DNA from: Dyella sp. SG609
Lineage (GTDB): Bacteria > Pseudomonadota > Gammaproteobacteria > Xanthomonadales > Rhodanobacteraceae
DNA length: 64,000 nucleotides
NCBI RefSeq assembly: GCF_012275375.1
Contig: NZ_JAAZQJ010000003.1
Coordinates: 434,001 to 498,000 of the forward strand
Direction: 5' to 3'
The notes under the pieces were generated by a model. It had not been told where the DNA came from, did no database searches, and saw only the letters and a program-made list of their open reading frames with translations. Shown here piece after piece: positions 34,972-43,780 of this stretch (position 1 is its first letter; each line of letters begins with the position of its first letter). Position numbers and translations under genes: made by a program.

Positions 34972-36107
34972 GCGGTCGCCTTCAGCAGCACCGCGCTGCG
35001 CGAACCCGGCGGCTGCGGCATGCCGGTCTGGCAGGTGAGCTGATCCAGCAGCAGGCCATTGGCCGTGAGCTGATGGCTGAGATCGCCGAACAGCCGCTCC
35101 AGACGTATCGTCGTCTCGGCCCGCTGCGCCCACAGCCGCACCGAAAGACGCAGGCCGCGCAACTGCAGCTCGCCCTGCACCGGCCCCAGCCGCGGCAGGT
35201 CGATGGCGAAGCCCAGCACCCACGAGGTGGGCTGCTCCGGATCGTCCTCATGCGGCGTCATCTGCAACTGCAGGATGTCCTGACCGCCTTCACCCTGCAG
35301 CGGAATCTCGATCATCCACGCGCCGCTGGCCTGGGTCTCCAGCTGCGCCACTTCCAGCCGCGCCAGCGCGGCATGCACTTCGCCGTGCAGGCGCACCAGC
35401 AGGCTGTCGACTTCGCCGGGCTGGGCGGATTCGGGCATCGGCGCGCGCGGCTGCGCCACCAGGCCGCGCTGCGCCAGCGGCGGAGCGGTTTCGGCGTGGT
35501 CGCTGTTCGGTTGCGGCGGGCTGCCGCGATCCAGCGTGGCGGCCAGGCGGAGCAGGGCGGCTTTCCAATCGTCCTCGCCCAGTTCGCCCAGGTCGGTCTG
35601 CGGATGGGCGAGCTGGGATTCCAGGAACAGGCCGCTGCGCTTCACCGCTTCTTTCAGGCCGGCGGCATGCGCGATCTCCACCGGCGTGCGGATGCTGTGT
35701 TCCAGCAAGGCCAGCGCCGCGCGCAGCGGCGGCGGCAGCTGGCGCAGCAGCGGACGCTGGGCCAGCGCGCCCAGCGTGGCCAGCAGCGGTGCGTAGCCGT
35801 TCTGCTGCGGCAGGCGTTCGCGCAGGGCGCGGCTCACGGCCTGGTCCAGCGGCGGGCCGCCGAGAATTTCCAGCTTCGGTTCCGCGCCCAGGCTCAGCAC
35901 GCGCACCTGGAACTGCGAGGGCAATTGAGTGCCCGGCGGTTCGGCCTCGACCGTGAGCGAACCGATCTGCAGCACCAGCTTGGCCTGTTCGCTGTAGCCC
36001 AGGGTGCGCGCGGCCAGCACGGCGCCGACGCGCCAGCTGTCCGCGCTGGCGCCGGAAGCGGCGCCGGCCCAGGTCAATGCGGCAAGGCTGGTTGGCTGGA
36101 TGATCAC
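34968..36107 (-). CDS. FliK-like hook-length control family protein
   Basis: A 379-aa cytoplasmic protein, not the same as FliK at 16479. The C-terminal third (residues ~255-365; WMIEIPLQGEGGQDILQLQM, then LGPVQGELQLRGLRLSVRLW and LFGDLSHQLTANGLLLDQLT) has the beta-rich FliK C-terminal domain pattern. The N-terminal part is Leu/Ala/Gln-rich. AGGAGC precedes the ATG. Co-transcribed with the FlhB C-like gene, it recalls the FliK-FlhB pair; whether it acts in hook length, another export event or chemotaxis is unknown. Confidence 0.7.
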   Translation of the reverse strand: MIIQPTSLAALTWAGAASGASADSWRVGAVLAARTLGYSEQAKLVLQIGSLTVEAEPPGTQLPSQFQVRVLSLGAEPKLEILGGPPLDQAVSRALRERLPQQNGYAPLLATLGALAQRPLLRQLPPPLRAALALLEHSIRTPVEIAHAAGLKEAVKRSGLFLESQLAHPQTDLGELGEDDWKAALLRLAATLDRGSPPQPNSDHAETAPPLAQRGLVAQPRAPMPESAQPGEVDSLLVRLHGEVHAALARLEVAQLETQASGAWMIEIPLQGEGGQDILQLQMTPHEDDPEQPTSWVLGFAIDLPRLGPVQGELQLRGLRLSVRLWAQRAETTIRLERLFGDLSHQLTANGLLLDQLTCQTGMPQPPGSRSAVLLKATA

Positions 36108-36281
36108 TTCGGCTCCTGGGCTATGAGCGTCACCGGTTTGACGCCTTTGCCATCGCTACACGCATGTCTTCGGCCGGACGCGCAGGAACTTGAGCGGCGA
36201 TTTTCCGACGCCGCGCCAGGCCATCCGGAAAGTGGGAGCACATTCCGTGCCGGCCACGGAAAAAAAGCCGCGCACCCGGCC

Positions 36282-36308
36282 TAAAGACGCCCGCGTCCCC
36301 GCCGATAA
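36282..36308 (+). promoter_or_regulatory. Sigma-28 promoter of chemotaxis operon 2
   Basis: TAAAGACG, an 11-bp spacer and GCCGATAA. The -10 is a perfect match to the FliA consensus and the -35 matches TAAAG. It lies ~40 bp before the STAS gene, so FliA should drive STAS-cheY-cheA. Confidence 0.9.
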
Positions 36309-36346
36309 CCGCCCTGTAAGCCATCACACAGGCAGGACGGCGGGAC

Positions 36347-36655
36347 ATGGGCAAGGCGAAGACGGACAAGGCGGACGGGCGCGTGGCGCTGCCGGCGGAC
36401 TGCCGCATCGCGGACCTGGCGGCGGTGAAGGCCGCGCTGGAAGCGGCCCTGTCCGCACCCGCCGCGGAGCTGGACGGCGCCGCGGTGGAACGCGTGGACA
36501 CGGCTGCGCTGCAGTTGCTGGCGGTATTCCGCCGCGAGGCGGCGGCGCGCGGCATGGCGGTGCGGTGGGCGGGCGCCAGCGACGTGCTGCGCGACGGGGC
36601 GGCCCGGCTGGGCCTGGCACAGACATTGGAACTGCCGGCAGCGATGCCGGCCTGA
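36347..36655 (+). CDS. STAS-domain protein (anti-sigma-antagonist-like)
   Basis: A 102-aa single STAS domain: beta strands and helices typical of SpoIIAA-type antagonists, with the loop VERVDTAALQLLAVFRREAA where phosphorylated antagonists carry Asp-Ser/Thr. Here a threonine (D-T-A) is at that place. No cognate anti-sigma kinase is in the window. It is the first gene behind a strong sigma-28 promoter and precedes cheY and cheA, so a chemotaxis or surface-signalling role is likely but unproven. Confidence 0.8.
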   Translation: MGKAKTDKADGRVALPADCRIADLAAVKAALEAALSAPAAELDGAAVERVDTAALQLLAVFRREAAARGMAVRWAGASDVLRDGAARLGLAQTLELPAAMPA

Positions 36656-36666
36656 CGAGGTAGACG

Positions 36667-37029
36667 ATGGCAAAGATCCTGGCGGTAGACGATTCGGCTT
36701 CCATGCGCGGCATGGTCGCCTTCACCCTGCGCGGCGCGGGCCACGATGTGAGCGAGGCGGAGAACGGCCAGCTGGCGGTGGACGCCGCCAAGGGCGCGCG
36801 TTTCGACCTGGTGCTGGCCGACGTGAACATGCCGGTGATGGACGGCATCAGCATGGTGCGCGAGCTGCGCACCATGCCCGAGTACAAGGGCGTGCCGATC
36901 CTGATGCTGACCACCGAGTCGCACACGGACAAGAAGATGGAAGGCAAGGCGGCCGGCGCCACCGGCTGGCTGGTCAAGCCGTTCGATCCGGAGCAGCTGC
37001 TGGCCACGGTCAAGCGCGTGCTCGGCTAA
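36667..37029 (+). CDS. cheY: Chemotaxis response regulator CheY (operon 2)
   Basis: A 120-aa receiver domain. Acidic pair in ILAVDDSASMRGM, phospho-acceptor D52 in LADVNMPVMDG, Thr in MLTTESHTDKK and Lys in LVKPFDPEQLLATV. It is closer to the CheY3-type regulators than to the one at 29197. It lies 11 bp after the STAS gene and 10 bp before cheA. Confidence 0.93.
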   Translation: MAKILAVDDSASMRGMVAFTLRGAGHDVSEAENGQLAVDAAKGARFDLVLADVNMPVMDGISMVRELRTMPEYKGVPILMLTTESHTDKKMEGKAAGATGWLVKPFDPEQLLATVKRVLG

Positions 37030-37039
37030 GGGCATTCTT

Positions 37040-39022
37040 ATGAGCACGGTGAGCCTGGCGCAGTTTCATCAGACCTTCTTCGACGAGAGCCACGAAGGCC
37101 TCGACGCCATGGAGACGGCGCTGCTTGCGCTGGACGGCGGCGGCGACAAGGAACTGGTCCACGGCATCTTCCGTGCGGCCCATTCGATCAAGGGCGGCGC
37201 CGCCACGTTCGGTTTCCCGGACATGGCGGCCTTCACCCACGAAGCCGAATCGCTGCTCGACGAGCTGCGCGACGGCCGCCGCGCGGTCGACGCCGGCATC
37301 GTGGAGGTGTTGCTGCGCTCGGTGGACTGCCTGCGCGGCATGTTCGCCCGCGCGCAGTCCGGCCAGCCGCTGGCCGACGCCGACAGCGAGGCGCTGCGGC
37401 ATGAACTGGCCGCGATGGTCGGCCGCACGCTCGCACCGGCCGCCGCGCCGGCGCGGCGCAGCGACGACGCCGCCACCGGCTGGTCGATCGCGTTCCGCCC
37501 GCACCGGGGCATGCTGGCCGGCGGCAACGACGCGCTGCGCCTGCTACGCGAACTCGGCGAGCTGGGCGAACTGAAAGCCGAGGCCGAGCTGGACCGGTTG
37601 CCCGGCCTGGCCGCGCTCGATCCGTCCGAATGCCACCTCGGCTGGCGCCTGGAACTGCGCGGCGACGTGACCCGCGCCGCGGTGCAAAGCGTGTTCGACT
37701 GGGTCGAGGACGAATGCGATCTCACTATCGAAGCGCTGCCCGGTGCGCAGGTGCATCACGCGCCGGTCGTCGCCGAAGCAGCGGCTGCCGTACCCGCTCC
37801 CGCGGCCGCGGCACCCAAGGCCGCCGTGCGCGAAGCCGCCGCCACCGAATCCTCGGTGCGCGTGGGGATCGACAAGATCGACAGCCTGATCAACCTGGTG
37901 GGCGAGCTGGTGATTACCCAGTCCATGCTCGACACCTTCCGCGAGGACTTCGACGCCTCGCGCCTGGAGATGCTGCAGCAGGGACTGGCCCAGCTGGCGC
38001 GCCACACGCGCACGCTGCAGGAAAGCGTGATGGGCATCCGCATGCTGCCGATCGGCTCGGTGTTCAACCGCTTTCCGCGCATGGTCCGCGACCTGAGCCA
38101 GAAACTCGGCAAGCAGGTGAAGCTGGACCTGGTCGGCGAACAGACCGAGCTGGACAAGACCGTGCTGGAGAAGATCGGCGACCCGCTGGTGCATCTGGTG
38201 CGCAACGCCATCGACCACGGCCTGGAAACCCCCGACCGCCGCCGCGCCGCCGGCAAGGGCGACACCGGCACGCTGCGCCTGGAAGCCTCCCACCGCAACG
38301 GCTCGATCGTGGTGGAAATCAGCGACGACGGCGCCGGCCTCAATCGCGAAGCCATCATCGCCAAGGCCTTGCAGCGCGGCCTTATCGCCAGCGCCGAGGG
38401 CCTGACCGACGAAGCCGTCGCCGACCTGATCTTCCAGCCCGGCTTCTCCACCGCCGCCGTCACCACCGACCTGTCCGGCCGCGGCGTCGGCATGGACGTG
38501 GTCCGCCGCAACGTGGTGGATCTGGGCGGCAGCATCCAGATCCGCAGCGTGGCCGGAAAGGGTTCGGTGTTCACCATCACCTTGCCGCTGACCCTGGCCA
38601 TCATCGACGGCCTCACCGCCCTGGTCGGCGGCGAGCACTACATCGTGCCGCTGGCCTCGATCATCGAAACCGTACAACTGCGCAGCGAACATCTGCGCAC
38701 CGTCACCGGCGGCGGCGAACTGTTCCACTTCCGCGACGGCTGGCTCCCCGTCCTGCGCCTGCAGGATGCCTTCGCCTGCCACGGCACCCGCCGCCCGATC
38801 GAACAAGGCCTGGTCGTCGTCGTCGAAGGCGACGGCTCCCGCCTCGGCCTGTTCGTCGACGAACTGATCGGCCAGCAGCAAGCGGTGGTGAAGTCGCTGG
38901 AAGCCAACTACCGCCGCGTCTCCGGCATCTCCGGCGCAACGATCCTGGCGGACGGTTCCGTCGCCCTGATCGTCGACGTGGCCGGCTTGTCACGCCAACT
39001 GTCCCGCCGCCGCGCGGCCTGA
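37040..39022 (+). CDS. cheA: Chemotaxis histidine kinase CheA (operon 2)
   Basis: CheA (660 aa) of the enteric-like type. P1 Hpt with H48 (RAAHSIKGGAATFG); a P2-like docking domain at ~150-240 (WSIAFRPHRGMLAGGNDALR, LLRELGELGELKAEAELD); P3 dimerisation (~275-345); HATPase with HLVRNAIDHGLE, ISDDGAGLN and GRGVGMDVV; C-terminal CheW domain. It differs from the other CheA by having this P2-like domain. Its 3' end is C-rich on the plus strand. A repeat-filled gap follows. Confidence 0.96.
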   Translation: MSTVSLAQFHQTFFDESHEGLDAMETALLALDGGGDKELVHGIFRAAHSIKGGAATFGFPDMAAFTHEAESLLDELRDGRRAVDAGIVEVLLRSVDCLRGMFARAQSGQPLADADSEALRHELAAMVGRTLAPAAAPARRSDDAATGWSIAFRPHRGMLAGGNDALRLLRELGELGELKAEAELDRLPGLAALDPSECHLGWRLELRGDVTRAAVQSVFDWVEDECDLTIEALPGAQVHHAPVVAEAAAAVPAPAAAAPKAAVREAAATESSVRVGIDKIDSLINLVGELVITQSMLDTFREDFDASRLEMLQQGLAQLARHTRTLQESVMGIRMLPIGSVFNRFPRMVRDLSQKLGKQVKLDLVGEQTELDKTVLEKIGDPLVHLVRNAIDHGLETPDRRRAAGKGDTGTLRLEASHRNGSIVVEISDDGAGLNREAIIAKALQRGLIASAEGLTDEAVADLIFQPGFSTAAVTTDLSGRGVGMDVVRRNVVDLGGSIQIRSVAGKGSVFTITLPLTLAIIDGLTALVGGEHYIVPLASIIETVQLRSEHLRTVTGGGELFHFRDGWLPVLRLQDAFACHGTRRPIEQGLVVVVEGDGSRLGLFVDELIGQQQAVVKSLEANYRRVSGISGATILADGSVALIVDVAGLSRQLSRRRAA

Positions 39023-39053
39023 CGAGCAAAAGAATGAGGTACGCCGCACGGTA

Positions 39054-39502
39054 CGCTCCGCCCGGCCCCTTACCCTGCCCTCTCCCCGGAGGGGAGAGGG
39101 GTGGTGTCGTGAGGCAGGCAGGAACGAAGAACAAAAGCTGGCCTCGGTTCTTGAACATCCTCTTCGCCACGGCACGTTGAAGCACCCGCTACGTAAACGC
39201 ACCGTCGTTTCGTGTAGACCCAGGTTAATCAGGCTACCGCAGCCGCTCACTGCTCCTTCTAGTCGCGTCGCGAGCCTTTGACTTGAGGCTATTTCTCTTT
39301 GGTTACTTTCTCTTTGAGCCAGCAAAGAGAAAGTGACCCGGGCGCCGGCAGGCGTCCGGAATGCCCGCTGCATAAGCGGCCAAGTCGCGACAACCCCACC
39401 TAGTCGCTACTGGATGATTCGCTTCGCTCACCCCTTCGGGGCCGCCCTACGGGCGTTCTTCGCGCTACGCGCTCGTCCGGCCTACGCCGGGATGACGAGT
39501 AG
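39054..39502 (+). repeat. Mosaic dispersed intergenic repeat, copy B (~450 bp)
   Basis: Fills most of the cheA-cheW gap (39023-39610). It follows copy A (10486-10886) module by module with >85% identity by eye, including CGTTTCGTGTAGACCCAGG, the AGAGAAA hairpin and the GCTGCATAAGCGG block. The last module is interrupted by a ~65-bp insert (CTTCGCTCACCCCTTCGGGG... ) absent from copy A, then resumes CCGGCCTACGCCGGGATGAC. No coding potential is claimed. Confidence 0.85.
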
Positions 39503-39543
39503 GACGGGCACCCAATCCCCCAGCAAATCCCCCAGGAAAACTC

Positions 39544-39570
39544 TCAAGCCAACCGTTCACCTGCCGATAA
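39544..39570 (+). promoter_or_regulatory. Sigma-28 promoter of the cheW-MCP-cheR operon
   Basis: TCAAGCCA, an 11-bp spacer and GCCGATAA (perfect -10), ~40 bp before cheW and 42 bp after repeat copy B. It gives the second half of the chemotaxis cluster its own FliA start. Confidence 0.87.
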
Positions 39571-39610
39571 CGGCAATACAGGCGCGGTCACCCGCGCAAA
39601 CGAGACCCCC

Positions 39611-40123
39611 ATGAGCCAGCCATCGCCCGGCGCCGCCGAAGCGGCCCCCACCCAATACCTCACCGTCGGCCTCGGCCCCGAGGAATACGGCCTGGACATC
39701 CTGGCCGTCCGCGAAATCCGCGGCTGGACCCCGGTCACCCGCATCCCGCAGGCCCCGCACTACGTGCTGGGCGTGCTCAACCTGCGCGGCGCCATCGTGC
39801 CCGTGCTGGACCTGCGCCTGCGCTTCGGCCTGCCGAGCGAGGCATACACCCAGACCACCGTCACCGTGATCGTCACCGTCGCCGGCCGCCTGTTCGGCGT
39901 GGTGGTCGACAGCGTGTCGGACGTGCTCGACGTCAACGCCGGCGCGGTGCGCCCGGTGCCGGACATGGGCACCTCCGTGGATACCGAATACCTCAAGGGA
40001 CTCACCTCCGTGGCAGAGCGCATGGTGCTGCTGCTGGACGTGGACAAACTGCTGCAACCGCAGGACGCGCAGATGCTGGAGGCCGCCTTGCCCGCGGCTA
40101 TCGACGAGAAGGCCGTGGCCTAA
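39611..40123 (+). CDS. cheW: Chemotaxis coupling protein CheW (operon 2)
   Basis: CheW (170 aa) with the full adaptor fold: YLTVGLGPEEYGLDILAVRE at ~16-35, ITRIPQAPHYVLGVLNLRG-type motif at ~45-62, FGVVVDSVSDVLDV at ~97-110 and MVLLLDVDKLL near the end. It bridges the following receptor and CheA. Nine bp precede the MCP gene. Confidence 0.96.
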   Translation: MSQPSPGAAEAAPTQYLTVGLGPEEYGLDILAVREIRGWTPVTRIPQAPHYVLGVLNLRGAIVPVLDLRLRFGLPSEAYTQTTVTVIVTVAGRLFGVVVDSVSDVLDVNAGAVRPVPDMGTSVDTEYLKGLTSVAERMVLLLDVDKLLQPQDAQMLEAALPAAIDEKAVA

Positions 40124-40132
40124 GGAATTCCG

Positions 40133-41848
40133 ATGAAGATCCCCGCAATCAAGTTCAAGCTTCCCGCCATGACCGTCCGCAACCGCCTGCGCGGCGTGCT
40201 CGGCCTGCTCGGTCTCATGCTGATCGGCGGCGCCGCCGTCGGCCTCGGCGCCATGCACCTGCAGAACGAGGGCATGCGCCAGATGTACGACGACGAGATG
40301 GTGCCGTCGGAAATCGTCAGCCGCATCAACACGCGTTCGCTGATGTCCTTCATCGTGCTGGGCGAGTCCAGCAACCTGCTGGACAAGCCCGACGCGCTCA
40401 AGCAGAAGCTCGGCGAGTTCCAGAAGTACCAGGACGAGATGGCCCTGCTGAAGAAGCAGTACGCCGCCATGTCGCGCTCGCCGGAGCTGGATGAGCTGTA
40501 CAAGAAGTGGCGTTCCACCGACGAGGATTACGCCCAGGCCAAGAAGGACATGCTCGACGCGCTGAACCAGAAGGACCCGGCCGCGTCGGACGTGCTCGAG
40601 ATGCAGGTGCGCCCGCTCCTGATGGAGCGCCAGGATGCGCTGGCCAAGCTGACCGAAGCGCAGCGCATCGAAGCCAAGCACATCTACGACGCCCAGCTCG
40701 CCCGCTTCGGCTGGATCCGCGCGGCCAGCCTGATCGCGCTGATCGCCGGCCTGCTGATCGCCATCGTCGCCGCGGTGATGCTGATCCGCTCGATCATCGG
40801 CACGCTGAACCGCGCCGTGCGCATCGCCAACGAGATCGCCGAAGGCAAGCTCGGCCACGACATCGAGGCCGGCCGCAACGATGAGCTCGGCCAGCTGCTC
40901 AACGCCTTCCGCAGCATGGACCAGCGCCTCGCCGCCATCGTCGGCGAAGTGCGCCACGGTTCCGGCGCGGTCAGCACCGCCGCGCAGCAGATCGCCCGCG
41001 GCAACGACGACCTGAGCCAGCGCACGCAGGAGCAGGCGTCGAGCCTGGAGGAAACGGCTTCTTCGATGGAGGAAATGACCTCGACCGTGAAGCAGAACGC
41101 CGAGAACGCCAGCCACGCCAACCAGCTGGCCCGCGGCGCCCGCGAGCAGGCCGAGCGCGGCGGCGAAGTGGTGACCCAGGCGGTCGGCGCGATGCGTGAG
41201 ATCAACGACTCCAGCCGCAAGATTTCCGACATCGTCAGCCTGATCGACGAGATCGCCTTCCAGACCAACCTGCTGGCGCTCAATGCCGCGGTGGAAGCGG
41301 CGCGCGCCGGCGAACAGGGCCGCGGCTTCGCGGTGGTGGCCACCGAAGTGCGCAACCTGGCACAGCGCAGCGCGGGTGCGGCGAAGGAGATCAAGGGCCT
41401 GATCGCCGACAGCGCAGAGAAGGTGCGTACCGGCACCGCGCTGGTGGACCAGTCGGGCAAGGCGCTGGCCGAGATCGTGGACAGCGTGAAGAAGGTGACC
41501 GACATCGTGGCGGAGATCGCCGCGGCCAGCCAGGAACAGTCGGCCGGCATCGACCAGGTCAACAACGCCGTGACCCAGATGGACGAGATGACCCAGCAGA
41601 ACGCCGCGCTGGTGGAAGAAGCCGCGGCGGCCGCGCGGGCCATGCAGGAACAGGCCGGCGAGCTGTCGCGCCAGGTGGGCTTCTTCCGCCTGGGCGACGA
41701 AGCGGCGGTGGCGGCTCCGGCGCGCAAGGCGGCAGCCACGGCCAGCGCGGAAGCGGAGGCGGTGTTCGCGGCGGTGCGCAGTTCCGCGCCGGTGCGTGCG
41801 CAGCGCGCGGTGGAGACGGCTGACGCTGGGGTGTGGAAAGAGTTCTGA
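40133..41848 (+). CDS. Methyl-accepting chemotaxis protein with CheR-tether C-terminus
   Basis: Transmembrane receptor (571 aa). TM1 residues ~22-43; periplasmic four-helix-bundle sensor domain (~44-190); TM2 ~197-221; HAMP (~222-275); cytoplasmic signalling hairpin with the conserved tip [20 protein letters not shown]. The last five residues VWKEF fit the xWxxF tether pentapeptide (NWETF in E. coli Tar) that recruits CheR and CheB. The ligand is unknown. Placed between cheW and cheR. Confidence 0.95.
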   Translation: MKIPAIKFKLPAMTVRNRLRGVLGLLGLMLIGGAAVGLGAMHLQNEGMRQMYDDEMVPSEIVSRINTRSLMSFIVLGESSNLLDKPDALKQKLGEFQKYQDEMALLKKQYAAMSRSPELDELYKKWRSTDEDYAQAKKDMLDALNQKDPAASDVLEMQVRPLLMERQDALAKLTEAQRIEAKHIYDAQLARFGWIRAASLIALIAGLLIAIVAAVMLIRSIIGTLNRAVRIANEIAEGKLGHDIEAGRNDELGQLLNAFRSMDQRLAAIVGEVRHGSGAVSTAAQQIARGNDDLSQRTQEQASSLEETASSMEEMTSTVKQNAENASHANQLARGAREQAERGGEVVTQAVGAMREINDSSRKISDIVSLIDEIAFQTNLLALNAAVEAARAGEQGRGFAVVATEVRNLAQRSAGAAKEIKGLIADSAEKVRTGTALVDQSGKALAEIVDSVKKVTDIVAEIAAASQEQSAGIDQVNNAVTQMDEMTQQNAALVEEAAAAARAMQEQAGELSRQVGFFRLGDEAAVAAPARKAAATASAEAEAVFAAVRSSAPVRAQRAVETADAGVWKEF

Positions 41849-41865
41849 GGAGGCGGCTGTAAAGC

Positions 41866-41980
41866 CCCTCTCCCATCGGGAGAGGGGTTGGGGTGAGGGT
41901 ACGGGCGGAGCGCAAGGATGATGTACACCGCTCCGCCCGAACCCTCATCCGGCTGCCGCCACCTTCTCCCGGCGGGAGAA
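41866..41980 (+). repeat. Inverted pair of CCCTCTCCC elements before cheR
   Basis: CCCCTCTCCCATCGGGAGAG followed by GGGTGAGGGTACGGGC, then the inverted CCCTCATCCGGCTGCC with TTCTCCCGGCGGGAGAAGG. Same family as the copies at 10486, 21385, 39054 and 47108. The ~250 bp between the MCP and cheR hold nothing else clear. Confidence 0.7.
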
Positions 41981-42097
41981 GGATTCCAGTTTGGGGACTG
42001 GGGAAGTAAGGGAAGTCAGCAGCAAGACAACGATAAGAGGTGTGTCGTGAGTGTTCGCAGGGGGAGTGTTTCCAACGGCGGGAAGGGGGGCTGAAAC

Positions 42098-42973
42098 ATG
42101 GCCGCGAACCTTTCCCAGGAAGCCGCTGCGCCAGGCGTGGGCGGCCCGTTGCTCGGCAACCGCGATTTCGATTTCCTGCGCGAATTCGTGCTCACGCACT
42201 GCGGCATCGCGCTCAGCGAGCAGAAACGCCAGCTGGTGCAGGGCCGCCTGCTGCGCCGCCTGCGCGCGCTGGGCCTGAAGGAGTTCGGCGAATACTGCGA
42301 GCTGCTGCGCCGCGATCCGGATGCCGAGATGGGCGACCTGGCCAGCGCGATCAGCACCAATGTCACCTCGTTCTTCCGCGAGTCGCACCACTACGACCTG
42401 CTGGAGCAGACCCTGCTGCCGCAGTGGCTGGCCGAGAAGCGCCGCAGCGGCGAACGCCTGCGCATCTGGTCGGCCGGCTGCTCCACCGGCGAGGAACCCT
42501 ACGCGCTGGCGATGGTGCTGGCCGAGGCGCTGGAGAAGCACGGTTCCAGCGTGGACGCGAAGATCCTCGCCACCGACCTTTCGCCGCAGGCGCTGGCCGG
42601 CGCGCGCGAAGGCGTCTACGCGCTGGACAAGCTCGGCGGCGTCAGCGCCGAGCGGCGCCGGCGCTGGTTCCTGCGCGGCGAAGGCAGCTATGCGGGCCTG
42701 GCCTGCGTGCATCCGCGCCTGCGCGAGCTGGTGGCGATCCAGCCTTTGAACCTGCTGCACGAATGGCCGATGAGCGGCGTGTTCGATGCGATCTTCTGCC
42801 GCAACGTGGTGATCTATTTCGACAAGCCGACCAAGGAGCGCCTGTTCCGGCGCTACGCCGGCAAGCTGGTGGCCGAGGGCTATCTGTTCCTGGGCCACTC
42901 CGAATCCATGCATGGCCTGAACGACGACTTCGCCCTGGTCGGCCGCACCGTCTACCGGAAGAAGCCCGCATGA
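42098..42973 (+). CDS. cheR: Chemotaxis protein methyltransferase CheR
   Basis: CheR (291 aa), SAM-dependent glutamate methyltransferase of receptors. N-terminal helical domain (residues ~20-85, FLREFVLTHCGIALSEQKRQ), then Rossmann-like domain with the SAM-binding RIWSAGCSTGEEPYALAMVL (~122-141), ILATDLSPQALAGAREGVY and the FDAIFCRNVVIYFDKPTKER stretch. ATGA overlap with cheD. The neighbouring MCP tail VWKEF is its likely tether. Confidence 0.96.
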   Translation: MAANLSQEAAAPGVGGPLLGNRDFDFLREFVLTHCGIALSEQKRQLVQGRLLRRLRALGLKEFGEYCELLRRDPDAEMGDLASAISTNVTSFFRESHHYDLLEQTLLPQWLAEKRRSGERLRIWSAGCSTGEEPYALAMVLAEALEKHGSSVDAKILATDLSPQALAGAREGVYALDKLGGVSAERRRRWFLRGEGSYAGLACVHPRLRELVAIQPLNLLHEWPMSGVFDAIFCRNVVIYFDKPTKERLFRRYAGKLVAEGYLFLGHSESMHGLNDDFALVGRTVYRKKPA

Positions 42974-43608
42974 ACGCCCAGACGCGCCCCGCGCCCACCG
43001 GCGAAGTGCTGCCCGGCTTCGAGCACGTGCGCCGCTACTGGGACCCGGCCCAGGCCAGCATGACCGCCAAGGTGCTGCCCGGCGAGTACTACGTCAGCCG
43101 GCAGGAGGAACTGATCGCCACCGTGCTCGGCTCCTGCGTGTCGGCCTGCATCCGCGACCGCCGCCGCGGCATCGGCGGCATGAACCATTTCATGCTGCCC
43201 GAGCCGATGGGCGAGCGCGACGCCTGGTCGTCCACCGTGGGCCGCGCCGCGCGCTACGGCAACGACGCCATGGAGCAGCTGATCAACGCCATCCTCAAGG
43301 CCGGCGGCCGGCGCGAAGACCTGGAGGTGAAGATCTTCGGCGGCGGCCGCGTGCTGACCCAGATGACCGACATCGGCGAACGCAATATCGCCTTCGTGCG
43401 CCGCTACCTGGCCGCCGAGCGGCTGGAGCTGGTGGCCGAGGACGTGGGCGACGTCTACCCGCGCCAGGTGCAGTTCTTCCCGTGCAGCGGCAAGGCCCGC
43501 GTGCGCCAGCTGCGCGGCCACCACGCCAGCGTGCTGGTGGACGGCGAGCGGAAGTACCTCAAGCGTTTGGCCAACGATCCGATAAAGGGAGAGGTGGAAT
43601 TGTTCTGA
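42970..43608 (+). CDS. cheD: Chemoreceptor glutamine deamidase CheD
   Basis: CheD (212 aa). The catalytic cysteine C56 in VLGSCVSACI and histidine H73 in GGMNHFMLP are present, as is the FGGGRVLTQMTDIGERN stretch. It deamidates receptor glutamines and can bind CheY-P in other species. The protein ends GEVELF; the MCP-like protein encoded 1.3 kb downstream ends GEIELF. The frame is open far upstream into cheR; the ATG overlapping the cheR stop is used. Confidence 0.95.
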   Translation: MNAQTRPAPTGEVLPGFEHVRRYWDPAQASMTAKVLPGEYYVSRQEELIATVLGSCVSACIRDRRRGIGGMNHFMLPEPMGERDAWSSTVGRAARYGNDAMEQLINAILKAGGRREDLEVKIFGGGRVLTQMTDIGERNIAFVRRYLAAERLELVAEDVGDVYPRQVQFFPCSGKARVRQLRGHHASVLVDGERKYLKRLANDPIKGEVELF

Positions 43609-43623
43609 CCGGTTCGCAGGGAC

Positions 43624-43729
43624 GAGCAGTGAGGGCGTGCGACCGGCGCCCGCGCGGCAGCAGATGCAAGCCGGAGACGGCCAGGAACAGGGGGCTGCCG
43701 CGCGAGCCGGCGTGGCGCCCTCACTGCTC
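43624..43729 (+). repeat. 14-bp perfect inverted repeat across the cheD-cheB gap
   Basis: GAGCAGTGAGGGCG (43624-43637) and CGCCCTCACTGCTC (43716-43729) are exact reverse complements, 78 bases apart, and cover most of the only sizeable gap in this part of the operon. In RNA they would close a stem around the intervening bases just before the cheB ribosome site. Confidence 0.75.
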
Positions 43730-43780
43730 ATCCCTCAGCACGACGACCTTCCACCCTCGCATCACTGAAGAGAAGCCTGC

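Noticed and set aside
41999-42030. A FliA promoter before cheR (AACGATAA)
   Set aside because: No acceptable -35 element lies 11 bp upstream; cheR is probably read from the cheW promoter.
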